Positions 44,305-53,711 of a stretch of DNA of 64,000 bases are shown here, piece after piece. The notes beneath the pieces were generated by a model, which worked only from the letters and a program-made list of their open reading frames with translations, had not been told where the DNA came from and searched no databases. A program made the position numbers and the translations under genes. Every line of letters begins with the position of its first letter. The first letter of the stretch is position 1. This DNA is from Pyrinomonadaceae bacterium (GTDB taxonomy: Bacteria > Acidobacteriota > Blastocatellia > Pyrinomonadales > Pyrinomonadaceae), in NCBI GenBank assembly GCA_028284415.1, contig JANQRU010000001.1:806001-870000 (forward strand). Reading direction: 5' to 3'.

Positions 44305-44739
44305 TTATGCTCTCAAATAATCTCCACGCCAGTCTTTCACAGCGAGTTTAATTTCTTTTGTTGTTTCAAAATCACCATTTAGAGTTTTCTGAACTAAATC
44401 TGGCAATTCTTCATCACTTGCAAAACGCAAACCTATCATTTGTGAAGTTCTTAAATTTACGGCTTTATCAGCTAACTCTTTTGGCAATACTTCCCTATAT
44501 CGCAAACGCTCTTCTAAACGAATTACACGATCTTGAACCTTTAGAGCCATCATTCTTGCCGTTAAACCAATCAAAAATAACGCAAGAGCCATAAAAATCA
44601 TCATTGCTCTGTCTGTACTTGGAAATCTGACCATTTGAACAATTGTATAAATCAAAAATGCCAACAACATAGGTGTCAAAATAAAATGAAATAAAGGGAA
44701 AAATTTTGCGTGGTTTTGATAGTTTTGCTTTTCCGCCAT
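44305..44739 (-). CDS. DUF6526-like membrane protein
   Basis: 144 residues from the ATG at 44739, which has GAGGAG upstream; an earlier in-frame start would overlap the ABC transporter gene. QNYQNHAKFFPLFHFILTPM is followed by two membrane helices (about 20-42 and 50-70), then RMMALKVQDRVIRLEERLRY and QMIGLRFASDEELPDLV. I recall this pattern as DUF6526. Located 17 bp after the ABC exporter, probably cotranscribed. Function unknown. Confidence 0.8.
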   Translation of the reverse strand: MAEKQNYQNHAKFFPLFHFILTPMLLAFLIYTIVQMVRFPSTDRAMMIFMALALFLIGLTARMMALKVQDRVIRLEERLRYREVLPKELADKAVNLRTSQMIGLRFASDEELPDLVQKTLNGDFETTKEIKLAVKDWRGDYLRA

Positions 44740-44756
44740 TTTTTGCTTCTCCTCGC

Positions 44757-46595
44757 TTAAATTCGATTTGTATTGTCTAAATTTGAAACTTCGGGTGTCC
44801 AATCTTCTCCCGGGTTTATAAATTGATTTTTTTCAAATTGATATTGCTTATCATAAAGTTCTTTGTAGCGACCATCCATCGCTAATAATTCTTCATGTGT
44901 TCCGTTTTCGACTATTTTTCCTTCTTCGACAACCAAAATGTTATCAGCACTTCGGATAGTTGAAAGTCTGTGGGCAATTACAAAAGTAGTCCGACCTTGA
45001 CGCAAAGTTTTTAAGCCGTCCTGAATTTTTATTTCACTTTCCGAATCGAGACTTGAGGTTGCTTCATCTAGAATTAAAATCCTCGGATTAGCAAGTAATG
45101 CTCTCGCTATTGCAATACGTTGCCTTTGTCCACCCGAAAGTTTTACACCACGTTCACCAACGATTGTTTCGTAGCCGTTTTCAAATTTTTCAATGAATTC
45201 ATCGCAATATGCAATCTTGCTAGCTCTCTTTACCTCTTCAAAAGTCGCATTTGTGTTGGAAAATTTAATATTTTCTAGAATAGTTCCATCGAATAAAAAA
45301 TTCTCTTGTAAAACAACGCCTAAATGCTTTCGATAATCTCGAAGTTTGATTGTCTGTATGTCTTTTCCATCAACCAAAACTTTTCCTGTTTGCGGTTGGA
45401 TAAAATTCAAAACTAGGTTGAGAATCGTAGATTTTCCTGAGCCACTTGAACCAACAAGTGCGGTTGTTGTTCCAGCATCCGAATGAAATGAAATTCCCTG
45501 TAAAACCGGCGTATTTTCTTCGTATTCAAAATGCACGTCCTGAAAAGTTATCGAACCTTCGAGTTCTTTTAGGGAGTCTTTCAAAGCATCTTGTTCATCT
45601 TCGGTTTCCGAACTGAGAACCTCACGAATTCTATCAAGCCCTGCAAATGCTTCGGTTATTTGAGTCCCAATTGATGTAAATTGAACAATCGGCAATGCCA
45701 TCAAACTTGTAAAAAAGATATACATAAACAAATCGCCAAGCGTCATCGTTTTGTTCATCACAGCATTTCCGCCAACAAGAATCATCACAACACTAATCGC
45801 TCCGATAATCACCGATGAAAAACCAGTCATTGCCGAAACTCCACTAAGAGATTTCGCCACATTACGAAATAATCTGTGAGCCCCACGTGCAAAAACCAAC
45901 TCCTCACGCTTCTCTGCTGTGTAACTTTTAACGATTCGAATACCACTCAAAGATTCGCCCAAACGCCCCGTAACTTCGGCATTGATAACCTGTCTTTCAC
46001 GAAAAATTGGTCGCAACCGCGTGAAGGCGTAATACAAAGCTCCTCCAAATGCAGCTAAAACAACAATCGTTATTGAAGTCATACGCCAATTTATCCAAAA
46101 CAAAACTCCGATTGAAATTATTGCTGTAAACGCACTTCCGACGAGTTGCACCAACCCAGTTCCGACCAAATTCCTTATTCCTTCCGCATCGGACATTACT
46201 CTCGAAATTAATTTCCCGGATTGTGTCGAATCAAAATAAGAAACAGGTAAACGCTCTATTTTTGCTTGCACCTTTTTTCGCATTTCGGTAATAGCATATT
46301 GAGCAGCAACACCTAAAATTTGTGAAAGTGCAAAAGAAGTAACTGCCGAAACAATTGTCGCTACACCAATTGCCAATGCAATCCACTTAAGCATTTCGAA
46401 ACGCTCTTTAATAATAATCTCATCTACCAAATACTTTGAAGAAGCAGGTAAAACCAAACCTGCAAGCCGACTGATAAGCATCAAAACACCACCAATAGCA
46501 AGTCGCCAACGGTGAGCCCAAACAAGTTCTCTTGCTTCTCGCCAAGCACTCGAAAACTTAAAACGCTTTTTCTTTTTTTCTTCTTTTTCAGCCAT
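44757..46595 (-). CDS. ABC exporter, fused permease and ATPase (MsbA-like)
   Basis: 612 residues. Six-helix exporter domain (about 25-320: YFDSTQSGKLISRVMSDAEG coupling region) and an ATPase with Walker A GSSGSGKST, signature LSGGQRQRIAIARALL, Walker B ILILDEATSSLD and switch HRLST. It would act as a homodimer exporting lipid, drug or peptide; substrate unknown. Its ATG overlaps the stop of the Rrf2 regulator as TAATG, so the regulator probably controls it. Confidence 0.94.
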   Translation of the reverse strand: MAEKEEKKKKRFKFSSAWREARELVWAHRWRLAIGGVLMLISRLAGLVLPASSKYLVDEIIIKERFEMLKWIALAIGVATIVSAVTSFALSQILGVAAQYAITEMRKKVQAKIERLPVSYFDSTQSGKLISRVMSDAEGIRNLVGTGLVQLVGSAFTAIISIGVLFWINWRMTSITIVVLAAFGGALYYAFTRLRPIFRERQVINAEVTGRLGESLSGIRIVKSYTAEKREELVFARGAHRLFRNVAKSLSGVSAMTGFSSVIIGAISVVMILVGGNAVMNKTMTLGDLFMYIFFTSLMALPIVQFTSIGTQITEAFAGLDRIREVLSSETEDEQDALKDSLKELEGSITFQDVHFEYEENTPVLQGISFHSDAGTTTALVGSSGSGKSTILNLVLNFIQPQTGKVLVDGKDIQTIKLRDYRKHLGVVLQENFLFDGTILENIKFSNTNATFEEVKRASKIAYCDEFIEKFENGYETIVGERGVKLSGGQRQRIAIARALLANPRILILDEATSSLDSESEIKIQDGLKTLRQGRTTFVIAHRLSTIRSADNILVVEEGKIVENGTHEELLAMDGRYKELYDKQYQFEKNQFINPGEDWTPEVSNLDNTNRI

Positions 46596-47047
46596 TATTT
46601 TGCTTCATTCACACAAAAATTATTCGGTAATTTTGCACGAACTTCATCCATAACATCTTGCAGAGTTCTATTTTGTAAATCCTTAATCAAACAATTTTCC
46701 GCCTCACCAAAAATCTTTCGCAAGACAGGTCGTACAAACTTTCCAATCTGACATCCGTGAGAATCATCCAACTCAGGAACATTGAAAATTTCACCTTCTT
46801 CCAAAGCCAAATAGATTTCTGCCAATGAGATTTCCTCTGGCTTTCGAGTTAAACGCGAACCGCCACCAGTTCCCATTTTTACTTCAACTAAACCGTGCTT
46901 AACTAAATTTCCTATAATTCTACGAATCACAACTGGATTGGTATCGACGCTTTCAGCAATCATTTGAGAGGTCAAAGGAATCCTCTCGCCAAATGCCAAC
47001 ATTCCAGCTGTATGAATCGCAATTGCTAATCTCGAATTTGAAGCCAT
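46595..47047 (-). CDS. Rrf2-family transcriptional regulator
   Basis: 150 residues from the ATG at 47047 (MASNSRLAIAIHT); an ATG six codons earlier is possible. Winged helix with SQMIAESVDTNPVVIRRIIG and LVEVKMGTGGGSRLTRKPEE, then EISLAEIYLALEEGE and a conserved HGCQIGKFV. The closely spaced three-cysteine cluster of IscR/NsrR is not present (the three cysteines are 19 or more residues apart), so it is more like the YwnA subgroup. Translationally coupled to the ABC exporter. Confidence 0.9.
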   Translation of the reverse strand: MASNSRLAIAIHTAGMLAFGERIPLTSQMIAESVDTNPVVIRRIIGNLVKHGLVEVKMGTGGGSRLTRKPEEISLAEIYLALEEGEIFNVPELDDSHGCQIGKFVRPVLRKIFGEAENCLIKDLQNRTLQDVMDEVRAKLPNNFCVNEAK

Positions 47048-47083
47048 AAAAAAGTGTGTAACCAATTTGCTTACAACTTAGTG

Positions 47084-47102
47084 TGTAACAAGAGTAGTTA
47101 CA
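47084..47102 (-). promoter_or_regulatory. Candidate Rrf2 operator
   Basis: TGTAAC-N7-GTTACA is a perfect 19-base dyad 37 bases upstream of the Rrf2 ATG. The half-site element GTTACACACT occurs twice in the same leader (revcomp at 47053-47062 and 47080-47089). Size and location fit autoregulation by an Rrf2 protein; binding is not shown. Confidence 0.45.
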
Positions 47103-47151
47103 TTTAATAGTTTTGTCAACCACAATGAATAACAAGTTGTAGTTACCCCAA

Positions 47152-49056
47152 TCAGTTTAGTTTCTCAAGCAACTCTTCCCATTCTTCATATAAATCTTGA
47201 ATGTTTTTTTCTGTTTTTCGATATTGATTGTTTATTTTTTGGAATTCACCTTGATTTGCAATCACAGCAGAATCGCTCATTTCTAATGTGAGTTTTTTCA
47301 GTTCATCTTCTTTTTCTGCGATTTCTTCTTCTATCTCTTCGGCTCTATTTTCAAGCTTCTGCCTTTCATTTTTACTTAAACCATTCGATTTAGCTTCTTC
47401 AACAACTCGATTTGTAATCTCTGATTTCTCTTCACTCTCGACTCTCGACTCTTGACCCTCATCTCTTCTCTCTTTCCAATCATGAAATTCCGAATAATTT
47501 CCATTATAAATTTCTACCTTTTTATTTTCTTCAAATGAAAAAATCTGAGTGGCAACTTGGTCAAGAAAATAACGGTCGTGGCTAACAGTGATAATTGTGC
47601 CATCATATTCACTCAAAGCCTGCTCTAATGCTTCTCTTGAAGGAATATCGAGATGGTTTGTTGGTTCGTCTAATATCAAAACATTTGCTTTTGAATAAAT
47701 GAGTTTGGCAAGCGAAAGTCTTCCCTTTTCACCGCCTGATAAATCTCCGATACGCTTGAAAACATCCTCACCAAAAAACAAAAATTGTGCGAGAAATGAA
47801 CGCAATTCGCCACTTTCAGCTAAAGGATTTATCTTTCGCATTTCTGCAATTAAATTATTATTTTTGTCGAGTTCTTCTAACTGTTGCGAATAATATCCGA
47901 TATTTACTTTTGTTCCCCAAAGCATTTTTCCCGAAAGCTCACGAATCTCGCCTAGAATAGTTTTCAAGAAAGTAGTTTTCCCAGTTCCGTTTCCTCCAAT
48001 AACGCCGAGACATTCTCCTCGATGTAACAAAAAATCTATGTTTTCAGCCAAAGTTAAATTTGGGTAGCCAATTTCTAAATTCTCAACCGATAAAACATTT
48101 GCTCCGGTTCGTTCAACATTTTTGAGATTAAAATTTCCGCCTGATTTGTCTTTTTCAACTGCTTCTAGTTTATCCATCCGTTGAAGCATATTTCGACGAG
48201 ATTTTGCCTGTTTTGTTTTTTGTCCAGCAAGATTCTTTCTTACAAATGCTTCTGTCTTTTTAATAAATGCTTGTTGGTTTTCATATTCCCTTTGGCGTTG
48301 TTCTTTTTGGAGTTGGGAATCTATCACATATTTTGAGTAATTTCCTTTGTAGGTATATGCTTTGCCGTTTTCTATTTCTATTATTTTTGTGCAGGTTTTA
48401 TCAAGAAAATAGCGGTCGTGGCTGATTATTACATAAGCTTTTTCATATTCTTTTAAGTAATTTTCAAGCCACTCAACAGTCTCAACATCCAAATGGTTTG
48501 TCGGTTCATCAAGCAATAAAACATCTGCATCAGACAAAAGCAAACGAACCATTCCAAGTCGATTTTTCTGTCCGCCTGAGAGTTTATCAGTTTCTAAATT
48601 CCAATCTTCTTTCGCAAAATTTAATCCAAGCAAAATCGCTTCGGCTTTTGCTGTGTATTCAAAACCACCTTCATTTTCAAAAGCTGTTTGTAATTCCGCA
48701 TACTCATCTAAAACTTCTTGAGAAGAATTGTCGGTCATTTCAATTTCAAGCTGACGCATACGGGCTTCGATGTCGTGAAGTTTTTTGAATGCAGAAAGTG
48801 CGGCGGTGTGAACAGTTTCATTTTCCGTAAAATCTACATGCTGTTCGAGTAATCCCATTTTCAAACCCTTTGTTTTGGAAACATCACCCGAATCTGCCGA
48901 TTCTTCGCCTGTAACTATTCGAAAAGCTGTTGTTTTACCAGCGCCATTGCGACCAACTAATCCAACTTTTTCAAACGGATTTATCTGAAACGAAACACCT
49001 TTTAATATTTCGTTTCCGCTGTAAGCTTTATAAATGTCAGTTAATTTGAATAGCAT
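47152..49056 (-). CDS. ABC-F family ATPase (ribosome-associated type)
   Basis: 634 residues with two ATPase domains and no membrane segment. Domain 1 has GRNGAGKTT and LSGGQKNRLGMVRLLL; domain 2 has GGNGTGKTT and LSGGEKGRLSLAKLIY, each with LLLDEPTNHLD or LILDEPTNHLD. The inter-domain linker (about 240-320) is the ABC-F charged helical arm, and residues 550-634 form a C-terminal coiled coil as in Uup/YdiF types. Such proteins act on the ribosome in translation or antibiotic protection; which is not evident. Confidence 0.94.
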   Translation of the reverse strand: MLFKLTDIYKAYSGNEILKGVSFQINPFEKVGLVGRNGAGKTTAFRIVTGEESADSGDVSKTKGLKMGLLEQHVDFTENETVHTAALSAFKKLHDIEARMRQLEIEMTDNSSQEVLDEYAELQTAFENEGGFEYTAKAEAILLGLNFAKEDWNLETDKLSGGQKNRLGMVRLLLSDADVLLLDEPTNHLDVETVEWLENYLKEYEKAYVIISHDRYFLDKTCTKIIEIENGKAYTYKGNYSKYVIDSQLQKEQRQREYENQQAFIKKTEAFVRKNLAGQKTKQAKSRRNMLQRMDKLEAVEKDKSGGNFNLKNVERTGANVLSVENLEIGYPNLTLAENIDFLLHRGECLGVIGGNGTGKTTFLKTILGEIRELSGKMLWGTKVNIGYYSQQLEELDKNNNLIAEMRKINPLAESGELRSFLAQFLFFGEDVFKRIGDLSGGEKGRLSLAKLIYSKANVLILDEPTNHLDIPSREALEQALSEYDGTIITVSHDRYFLDQVATQIFSFEENKKVEIYNGNYSEFHDWKERRDEGQESRVESEEKSEITNRVVEEAKSNGLSKNERQKLENRAEEIEEEIAEKEDELKKLTLEMSDSAVIANQGEFQKINNQYRKTEKNIQDLYEEWEELLEKLN

Positions 49057-49081
49057 TGCAAAATTGAGATTTTAACGCATT

Positions 49082-49109
49082 AAAAAAGAGGCGAACAAGT
49101 CCGCCTCTT
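49082..49109 (-). terminator. Terminator after the SurA/PpiC-like gene
   Basis: AAGAGGCG (49086-49093) pairs with CGCCTCTT (49102-49109); on the minus strand a T run follows. It separates the PpiC-like gene from the downstream ABC-F gene. Confidence 0.77.
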
Positions 49110-49135
49110 GAATAATTTGATTTAGAAGAAGATTT

Positions 49136-50449
49136 TTATTTTTTCTCTTCTGTCTTAGCCTCTTCTTTTTTATCATCAGCTTTTTCTTCGGTGTTGGAAT
49201 CAGATTTTTCGTCTTTCTTTTCTTCAGACTTCTCATCTTTTTTCTCTTCACCGTCTTTCTTTTCAGCATTAGACTCAGAGTTAGAATTTGACTCAGACTT
49301 CTCATCTTTCTTCTTATCATCAGTTCCGGCAGGTCTTGCTCCGCTTAACTCATTTGGATTATCAACGACCTTTTGAGCCAAGAAATTGACGATTTTTGCC
49401 TCATTCATTGCAATAGCTGCATATGAAGCACTTAGAAGTTGCTTACGGTTATTTACCAAAGTTTCCGAAATGCGCGGACGAATGCCTGGACTTTCAAGTG
49501 TTAAATCTTCATCTTTTTCAATTCTTTCCTGAAGCTTAAAGATATAATACTTACCTGCGATCGGAATAGCTGGTGTTACACTACCAACCTTGAACTGATC
49601 GCTCATAAACGCATTGGCAATCTGAGGAGAAAAAGTTTGCTTCATTTGATCTTCTGAGATATAACCCAAATCACCTTTTCTCAAACGACTTGGATCTTCG
49701 CTATCAGAACTAGCTACTGTAGCAAAATCTGCTCCGCCTTGTATTTTTTTCAAGACTTCCTGAACTTTTAGTTTTGCACTTTCTTCATCTTTAGTTGTAT
49801 CACCTTGCCCTGTGTCTCTCGGATCAATAACAATTGCCGCTAATTTAACACCTCGTTTCCTAACAAATGCAGCTTTGTTACCATTATAGAATGCTTCAAT
49901 TTCACTATCGCTAGGTGCTTCTACTTTACCTGTAACCTTGCTAACTAGTTTTTGTATTGCCAACTGCTTTTTAATATTCTCACGAAGAACTTCCTCAGTT
50001 AGTCCGGCTTCTTTCATACGCTTCTCGTATTCTTCCTTGGAAAGACCGGAATTAGTTTTCATTTTATTGATTTCAGTTGTAATTTCTTCGTCACTAGGAA
50101 TGGTTTGCTCTTTTTCAGCTTTTTGAAATAAAACTTCTTGTTGAATAAGCTGTTCCAAAACTTGTAAACGGGCTTGTGCAAGCTCCATTTGAGAAAGTTT
50201 ACTTTCTTGTCCTTGAGATTGTTGCTTGATTGCACGCTCAACAGCTTCGAGTTTGATCTCTTTGCCATTTACTGTAGCTGCTACAGCATTAGGATCAACG
50301 TCACCAGTTTTGGGACTGGGATTACCAGGATCTGTGGGACACGCTGTAAAAATTAATGTAGTTACCGCTAGAACTGCAACTATAAAAAACTTATAATTAG
50401 TATTTCGCACTGTGGCTTTTACTCCTTCAAAATTAACTATTCTAATCAT
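49136..50449 (-). CDS. Peptidyl-prolyl isomerase lipoprotein (PpiC/SurA-like) with charged tail
   Basis: 437 residues. The lipoprotein signal ends VTTLIFTAC (Cys 37); a GTG at 50410 with GAAGGAG upstream would give a cleaner signal peptide and may be the true start. A SurA-N-like chaperone domain (about 55-170: ATVNGKEIKLEAVERAIKQQ) precedes a PpiC parvulin domain (about 195-310: FATVASSDSEDPSRLRKGDL then GYI). Residues 375-437 are almost only Lys, Glu, Asp and Ser. It would assist outer-membrane or secreted protein folding. Confidence 0.9.
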   Translation of the reverse strand: MIRIVNFEGVKATVRNTNYKFFIVAVLAVTTLIFTACPTDPGNPSPKTGDVDPNAVAATVNGKEIKLEAVERAIKQQSQGQESKLSQMELAQARLQVLEQLIQQEVLFQKAEKEQTIPSDEEITTEINKMKTNSGLSKEEYEKRMKEAGLTEEVLRENIKKQLAIQKLVSKVTGKVEAPSDSEIEAFYNGNKAAFVRKRGVKLAAIVIDPRDTGQGDTTKDEESAKLKVQEVLKKIQGGADFATVASSDSEDPSRLRKGDLGYISEDQMKQTFSPQIANAFMSDQFKVGSVTPAIPIAGKYYIFKLQERIEKDEDLTLESPGIRPRISETLVNNRKQLLSASYAAIAMNEAKIVNFLAQKVVDNPNELSGARPAGTDDKKKDEKSESNSNSESNAEKKDGEEKKDEKSEEKKDEKSDSNTEEKADDKKEEAKTEEKK

Positions 50450-50452
50450 TGC

Positions 50453-50481
50453 TTGATAATCTAAATATTATTTGCTATAAA
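50453..50481 (+). promoter_or_regulatory. Sigma-70-type promoter for rpmB
   Basis: TTGATA (50453-50458) and TATAAA (50476-50481) with a 17-base spacer and an extended TG motif before the -10 box, 72 bases upstream of rpmB. Confidence 0.7.
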
Positions 50482-50552
50482 TTGTATTTTTGAGTTTAAC
50501 ATCAAACTCTTTTTTTAACACCTCAATTAATACTTTTGGAGGCTTTTTAACT

Positions 50553-50756
50553 ATGGCAAAACGATGTGATATTTGCGGAAAAGGACCGCAGTTTGGAAAC
50601 AATGTTTCCCACGCTAATAACAAAACCCGACGACGTTTCAATCCGAATCTACAAAAGGTTCGTGTTCAATTACCAAAAGGTGGAACAAAGCGTCAAAAAG
50701 TTTGTACCCGTTGTATAAAATCAGGCAAAATCGTCAAAGCTGTGCGGGCGGCGTAA
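50553..50756 (+). CDS. rpmB: 50S ribosomal protein L28
   Basis: 67 residues from the ATG at 50553, which has GGAGG upstream; the open frame extends further 5' without similarity. [20 protein letters not shown] then [17 protein letters not shown] are the L28 signature. Four cysteines (CDIC and CTRC) mark the zinc-binding form. Single-gene unit with its own promoter and terminator, divergent from the PpiC-like gene. Confidence 0.97.
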   Translation: MAKRCDICGKGPQFGNNVSHANNKTRRRFNPNLQKVRVQLPKGGTKRQKVCTRCIKSGKIVKAVRAA

Positions 50757-50787
50757 GTATTTGAGATTTAATCCACAAGATTGGTTG

Positions 50788-50820
50788 CCAAACGTCTAAA
50801 AAAAGGCGTTTGGTTTTTCT
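50788..50820 (+). terminator. Terminator after rpmB
   Basis: CCAAACG (50788-50794) pairs with CGTTTGG (50807-50813), followed by TTTTTCTTTT. Confidence 0.72.
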
Positions 50821-50862
50821 TTTGTAAATTTAAGTATTTATTGACCTAACTAGAAAATCTAC

Positions 50863-51240
50863 TTAAACCAAAGCAATACACTCTATCTCAACTTTTGCAT
50901 CTCTGGGTAATCTAGCCGCCTGCACCGTTGCACGGGCAGGTTTTGTCTCATTGAAGAATTTTGCATAGACTTCATTCATTTCAGCAAAATCATTCATATC
51001 AGCTAGAAAAACCGTAGTTTTCACAACATTATCAAGGCTTGTTCCGGCTTCTTCCAAAACAGCACTTAAATTTTTCAATACCTGATCGGTTTGCTCACCT
51101 ACATCTTCAGATACAAATTCACCTGTCTCTATATCAATTGGAATTTGTCCAGAACAAAAAACCATTTTTCCAGCCTTGATCGCCTGAGAATAAGGTCCGA
51201 TCGCTCCCGGTGCTTTGTCAGTTGATACTATTTCTTTCAC
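50863..51240 (-). CDS. ridA: RidA family enamine/imine deaminase
   Basis: 125 residues. Hydrolyses reactive 2-aminoacrylate-type imines. [20 protein letters not shown] opens the chain; [20 protein letters not shown] and the [20 protein letters not shown] end with the substrate-binding Arg and Glu are characteristic. It starts at a GTG placed directly after a terminator-like hairpin and T run, which leaves no room for a Shine-Dalgarno sequence; the family N-terminus supports this start. Confidence 0.95.
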   Translation of the reverse strand: MKEIVSTDKAPGAIGPYSQAIKAGKMVFCSGQIPIDIETGEFVSEDVGEQTDQVLKNLSAVLEEAGTSLDNVVKTTVFLADMNDFAEMNEVYAKFFNETKPARATVQAARLPRDAKVEIECIALV

Positions 51241-51285
51241 AAAAAAATCGCCTTAATTATTTTTATATAGTCAAACAAAAGGCGA
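51241..51285 (-). terminator. Terminator-like hairpin between rel and ridA
   Basis: TCGCCTT (51248-51254) pairs with AAGGCGA (51279-51285); on the minus strand seven T follow and run straight into the ridA GTG. It may end the rel transcript or attenuate ridA. Confidence 0.5.
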
Positions 51286-51353
51286 ATGATAACAGAATTA
51301 TACTTAAAAGAAAAGCTTGAATCTTTGTAATAATGGTTGGTTCGGCAAATGAA

Positions 51354-53573
51354 TTATTTTTTCTTGAGGTTGTTTATTCTTTCAACATCTATAACACCAG
51401 ATACATTTTTTATGGATTTTACTACCTTATCAAGATGTTTTTTATCAAATACTTCAACAGTTACTTCAATCAATCCTTCATCTTCGTTAGAAACTCTGGC
51501 TCGAGCATCTCTAATGTTTGTTTTAATATCTGAAATAGCGTTTGTGATACCTGCCAACATACCTGTCCGATCTTCGGTCTTAGCAAATAACTGGACAGAT
51601 TGAATTTCTTTTTTATCACTTGTTGCCCATTCAACATCAATAATGCGATCTTTATTGACCATTAACTGCTTAACATTTTTACATCTCTTATTGTGTACAA
51701 CTATTCCCTTACCAAGGGAGATATAGCCTACGATTTCTTCGCCTTTGATGGGATTACAGCATCTGGCTCGTGTCGTCAATAAATTATCTACTCCTTTTAC
51801 AAGGATCGCATCATCGCCAAGACCGATGAGTTTTTTTACAGCTTTAACGCCGCTTTCAATTCGTGAATCTTTTTTATTATCAGGATCGAGCTTACTAAAT
51901 TTATCGGGTCCCAAGTATTTGGCTAAGACATTTCTCGGTAAGGTTTTTCCGTAGCCAATAGAAGCCATCAAATCCTCGGGTCTGCCTAAACCATACTCGT
52001 TGGCAATACGCTTTATCTCTACTTCGTCTTTGAAAAGTTTTTTAGTTGAAACATTAAATTTCTTTGCTTCTTTCTCAAGTAACTTGCGACCTAATTCAAC
52101 TGAGTCTTTTCGTTGCTGTTTAGCGATCCAGCTACGGATTCTGGTTCTCGCCCTTGAAGTAGCAACATGATTTAGCCAATCTCTTGAAGGAGTTGAATTT
52201 GGTGATGTCATAATTTCAACTACATCACCATTTTGTAGTTTTGTGCGAAGTGGAACAATACGCCCATTTATTTTCGCCCCCTTGCATGTATCACCTACTT
52301 CAGAATGAATTGCATATGCAAAATCAATTGGCGAAGCTCCTTTTGGAAGCTCAATAATTTTGCCCATAGGCGTAAAGGTGTAAACGTCTTTAGGGTAAAG
52401 ATCAAGCTTTAATGACTCAATGAAATCTTCAGAATCTTCATTGCTTTCAGTCGTTTCAACCAATGGTAGCAAAAGTTTTTCGACAGTTTTTCGCAATTCA
52501 TCTAAACTTTCGTCATCCTCTTGCCTACCCAGGTTACTTTCTTTGTATTTCCAATGAGCTGCAACCCCCTCTTCCGCAATGTAATGCATCTCTTCGGTTC
52601 TAATTTGAACTTCAAAGGCTTGTCCACCATCTCCTATTACAGAGGTATGCAGCGATTGATAAAGGTTATCTCTAGGGATGGCTATCCAATCCTTAAAACG
52701 CTCAGGAACAGGTGTCCAAATATCATGTATTACGCTTAAAGCTAAATAACAATTACGTCTCTGATTTGGAGTGATGATTCGGGCGGCAATTAGATCATAG
52801 ACTTGCTCAATAGTTAGTTTACGTTTTTTAAGCTTTTTCCAGAGAGAATAAAGGCGCTTAACTCTTCCCTGCACTTCCACAAAAGGAACCTCATTTTCCT
52901 CAAGGTTCTTAATTATTGTACTTCTAATTTTTTCGAGTTTTTTTTCTAACTCAGGGCGACGGGATTCTACCTCTTTAGAAAGTTTGTTGTATTCTTCAGG
53001 ATGAATATTCTTAAATGATAAGTCTTCCAGCTCACTTCGAACCTTACCCATTCCAAGCCGATGGGCGATTGGAGCGTAAATATCTAGGGTTTCCTGAGAA
53101 ATTCTGGCACGCTTCTCGGGCTTCAAAAATTCCATTGTCCGCATATTATGGAGTCTGTCGGCGAGTTTAATAAGGACGACTCTTACATCAGTAATCATTG
53201 CCAGAACCATCTTTCTTACATTTTCAGCCTGCTGTTTTTCCTTTGAAAGATTACTAATGTGTGCAATTTTGGTTAACCCATCAACAAGACGTGTGATTTC
53301 TTCTCCAAAGTAATCGTTGATTGTGTCTAAATCAACAAGTGTATCTTCAACAACATCATGCAATAATCCTGTGCTAACGCTTACTTCGTCAAGACGCATT
53401 TCCGCCAAAATATCAGCGACTGCAAGAGGGTGCACCAAATATGGCTCTCCTGACGCTCTTTTCTGCCCTCTGTGATGCAAGGCAGAAAAAAGATACGCCC
53501 GCCGAATAAGCTCAACGTCTGCTTGCGGTCGGTTCTGCTCAACCTTTTCTATAATGTCTTCAATTCGAATCAT
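51354..53573 (-). CDS. Bifunctional (p)ppGpp synthetase/hydrolase (Rel/SpoT)
   Basis: 739 residues, full-length. HD hydrolase domain: HHRGQKRASGEPYLVHPLAV, LLHDVVEDTLVD and KLADRLHNMRTM. Synthetase domain: YDLIAARIITP, HDIWTPVPERFKDWIAIPRDN-type segment and FEVQIRTEEMHYIAEEGVAA. Then TGS (about 390-450: YTFTPMGKIIELPKGASPID), zinc-finger/CC (TTRARCCNPIKGEEIVGYIS) and ACT (about 660-739) domains. Both catalytic motifs look intact, so it can make and degrade the stringent-response alarmone. Confidence 0.96.
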   Translation of the reverse strand: MIRIEDIIEKVEQNRPQADVELIRRAYLFSALHHRGQKRASGEPYLVHPLAVADILAEMRLDEVSVSTGLLHDVVEDTLVDLDTINDYFGEEITRLVDGLTKIAHISNLSKEKQQAENVRKMVLAMITDVRVVLIKLADRLHNMRTMEFLKPEKRARISQETLDIYAPIAHRLGMGKVRSELEDLSFKNIHPEEYNKLSKEVESRRPELEKKLEKIRSTIIKNLEENEVPFVEVQGRVKRLYSLWKKLKKRKLTIEQVYDLIAARIITPNQRRNCYLALSVIHDIWTPVPERFKDWIAIPRDNLYQSLHTSVIGDGGQAFEVQIRTEEMHYIAEEGVAAHWKYKESNLGRQEDDESLDELRKTVEKLLLPLVETTESNEDSEDFIESLKLDLYPKDVYTFTPMGKIIELPKGASPIDFAYAIHSEVGDTCKGAKINGRIVPLRTKLQNGDVVEIMTSPNSTPSRDWLNHVATSRARTRIRSWIAKQQRKDSVELGRKLLEKEAKKFNVSTKKLFKDEVEIKRIANEYGLGRPEDLMASIGYGKTLPRNVLAKYLGPDKFSKLDPDNKKDSRIESGVKAVKKLIGLGDDAILVKGVDNLLTTRARCCNPIKGEEIVGYISLGKGIVVHNKRCKNVKQLMVNKDRIIDVEWATSDKKEIQSVQLFAKTEDRTGMLAGITNAISDIKTNIRDARARVSNEDEGLIEVTVEVFDKKHLDKVVKSIKNVSGVIDVERINNLKKK

Positions 53574-53652
53574 TATTTGTAATTTGAATATAACAATTTA
53601 ACGAAACAATTTTCTAGTATTTTTATTAAATTCGTAAGAATTTTTATTTAAA

Positions 53653-53690
53653 TAAAAAAAAGTAATGCTCTAATTTTGAGCATTACTTTT
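53653..53690. terminator. Terminator between lipoprotein gene and rel
   Basis: AAAAGTAATGCTC (53658-53670) and GAGCATTACTTTT (53678-53690) form a 13-bp stem with a T run on the minus strand. It ends the lipoprotein transcript upstream of rel. Confidence 0.78.
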
Positions 53691-53711
53691 CAATTTTTAT
53701 TGATAAGCTGA

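Noticed and set aside
49072..49320. Lysine-rich minus-strand frame overlapping the PpiC-like tail
   Set aside because: A frame-shifted reading of the Glu/Lys/Ser low-complexity tail; no independent signal.
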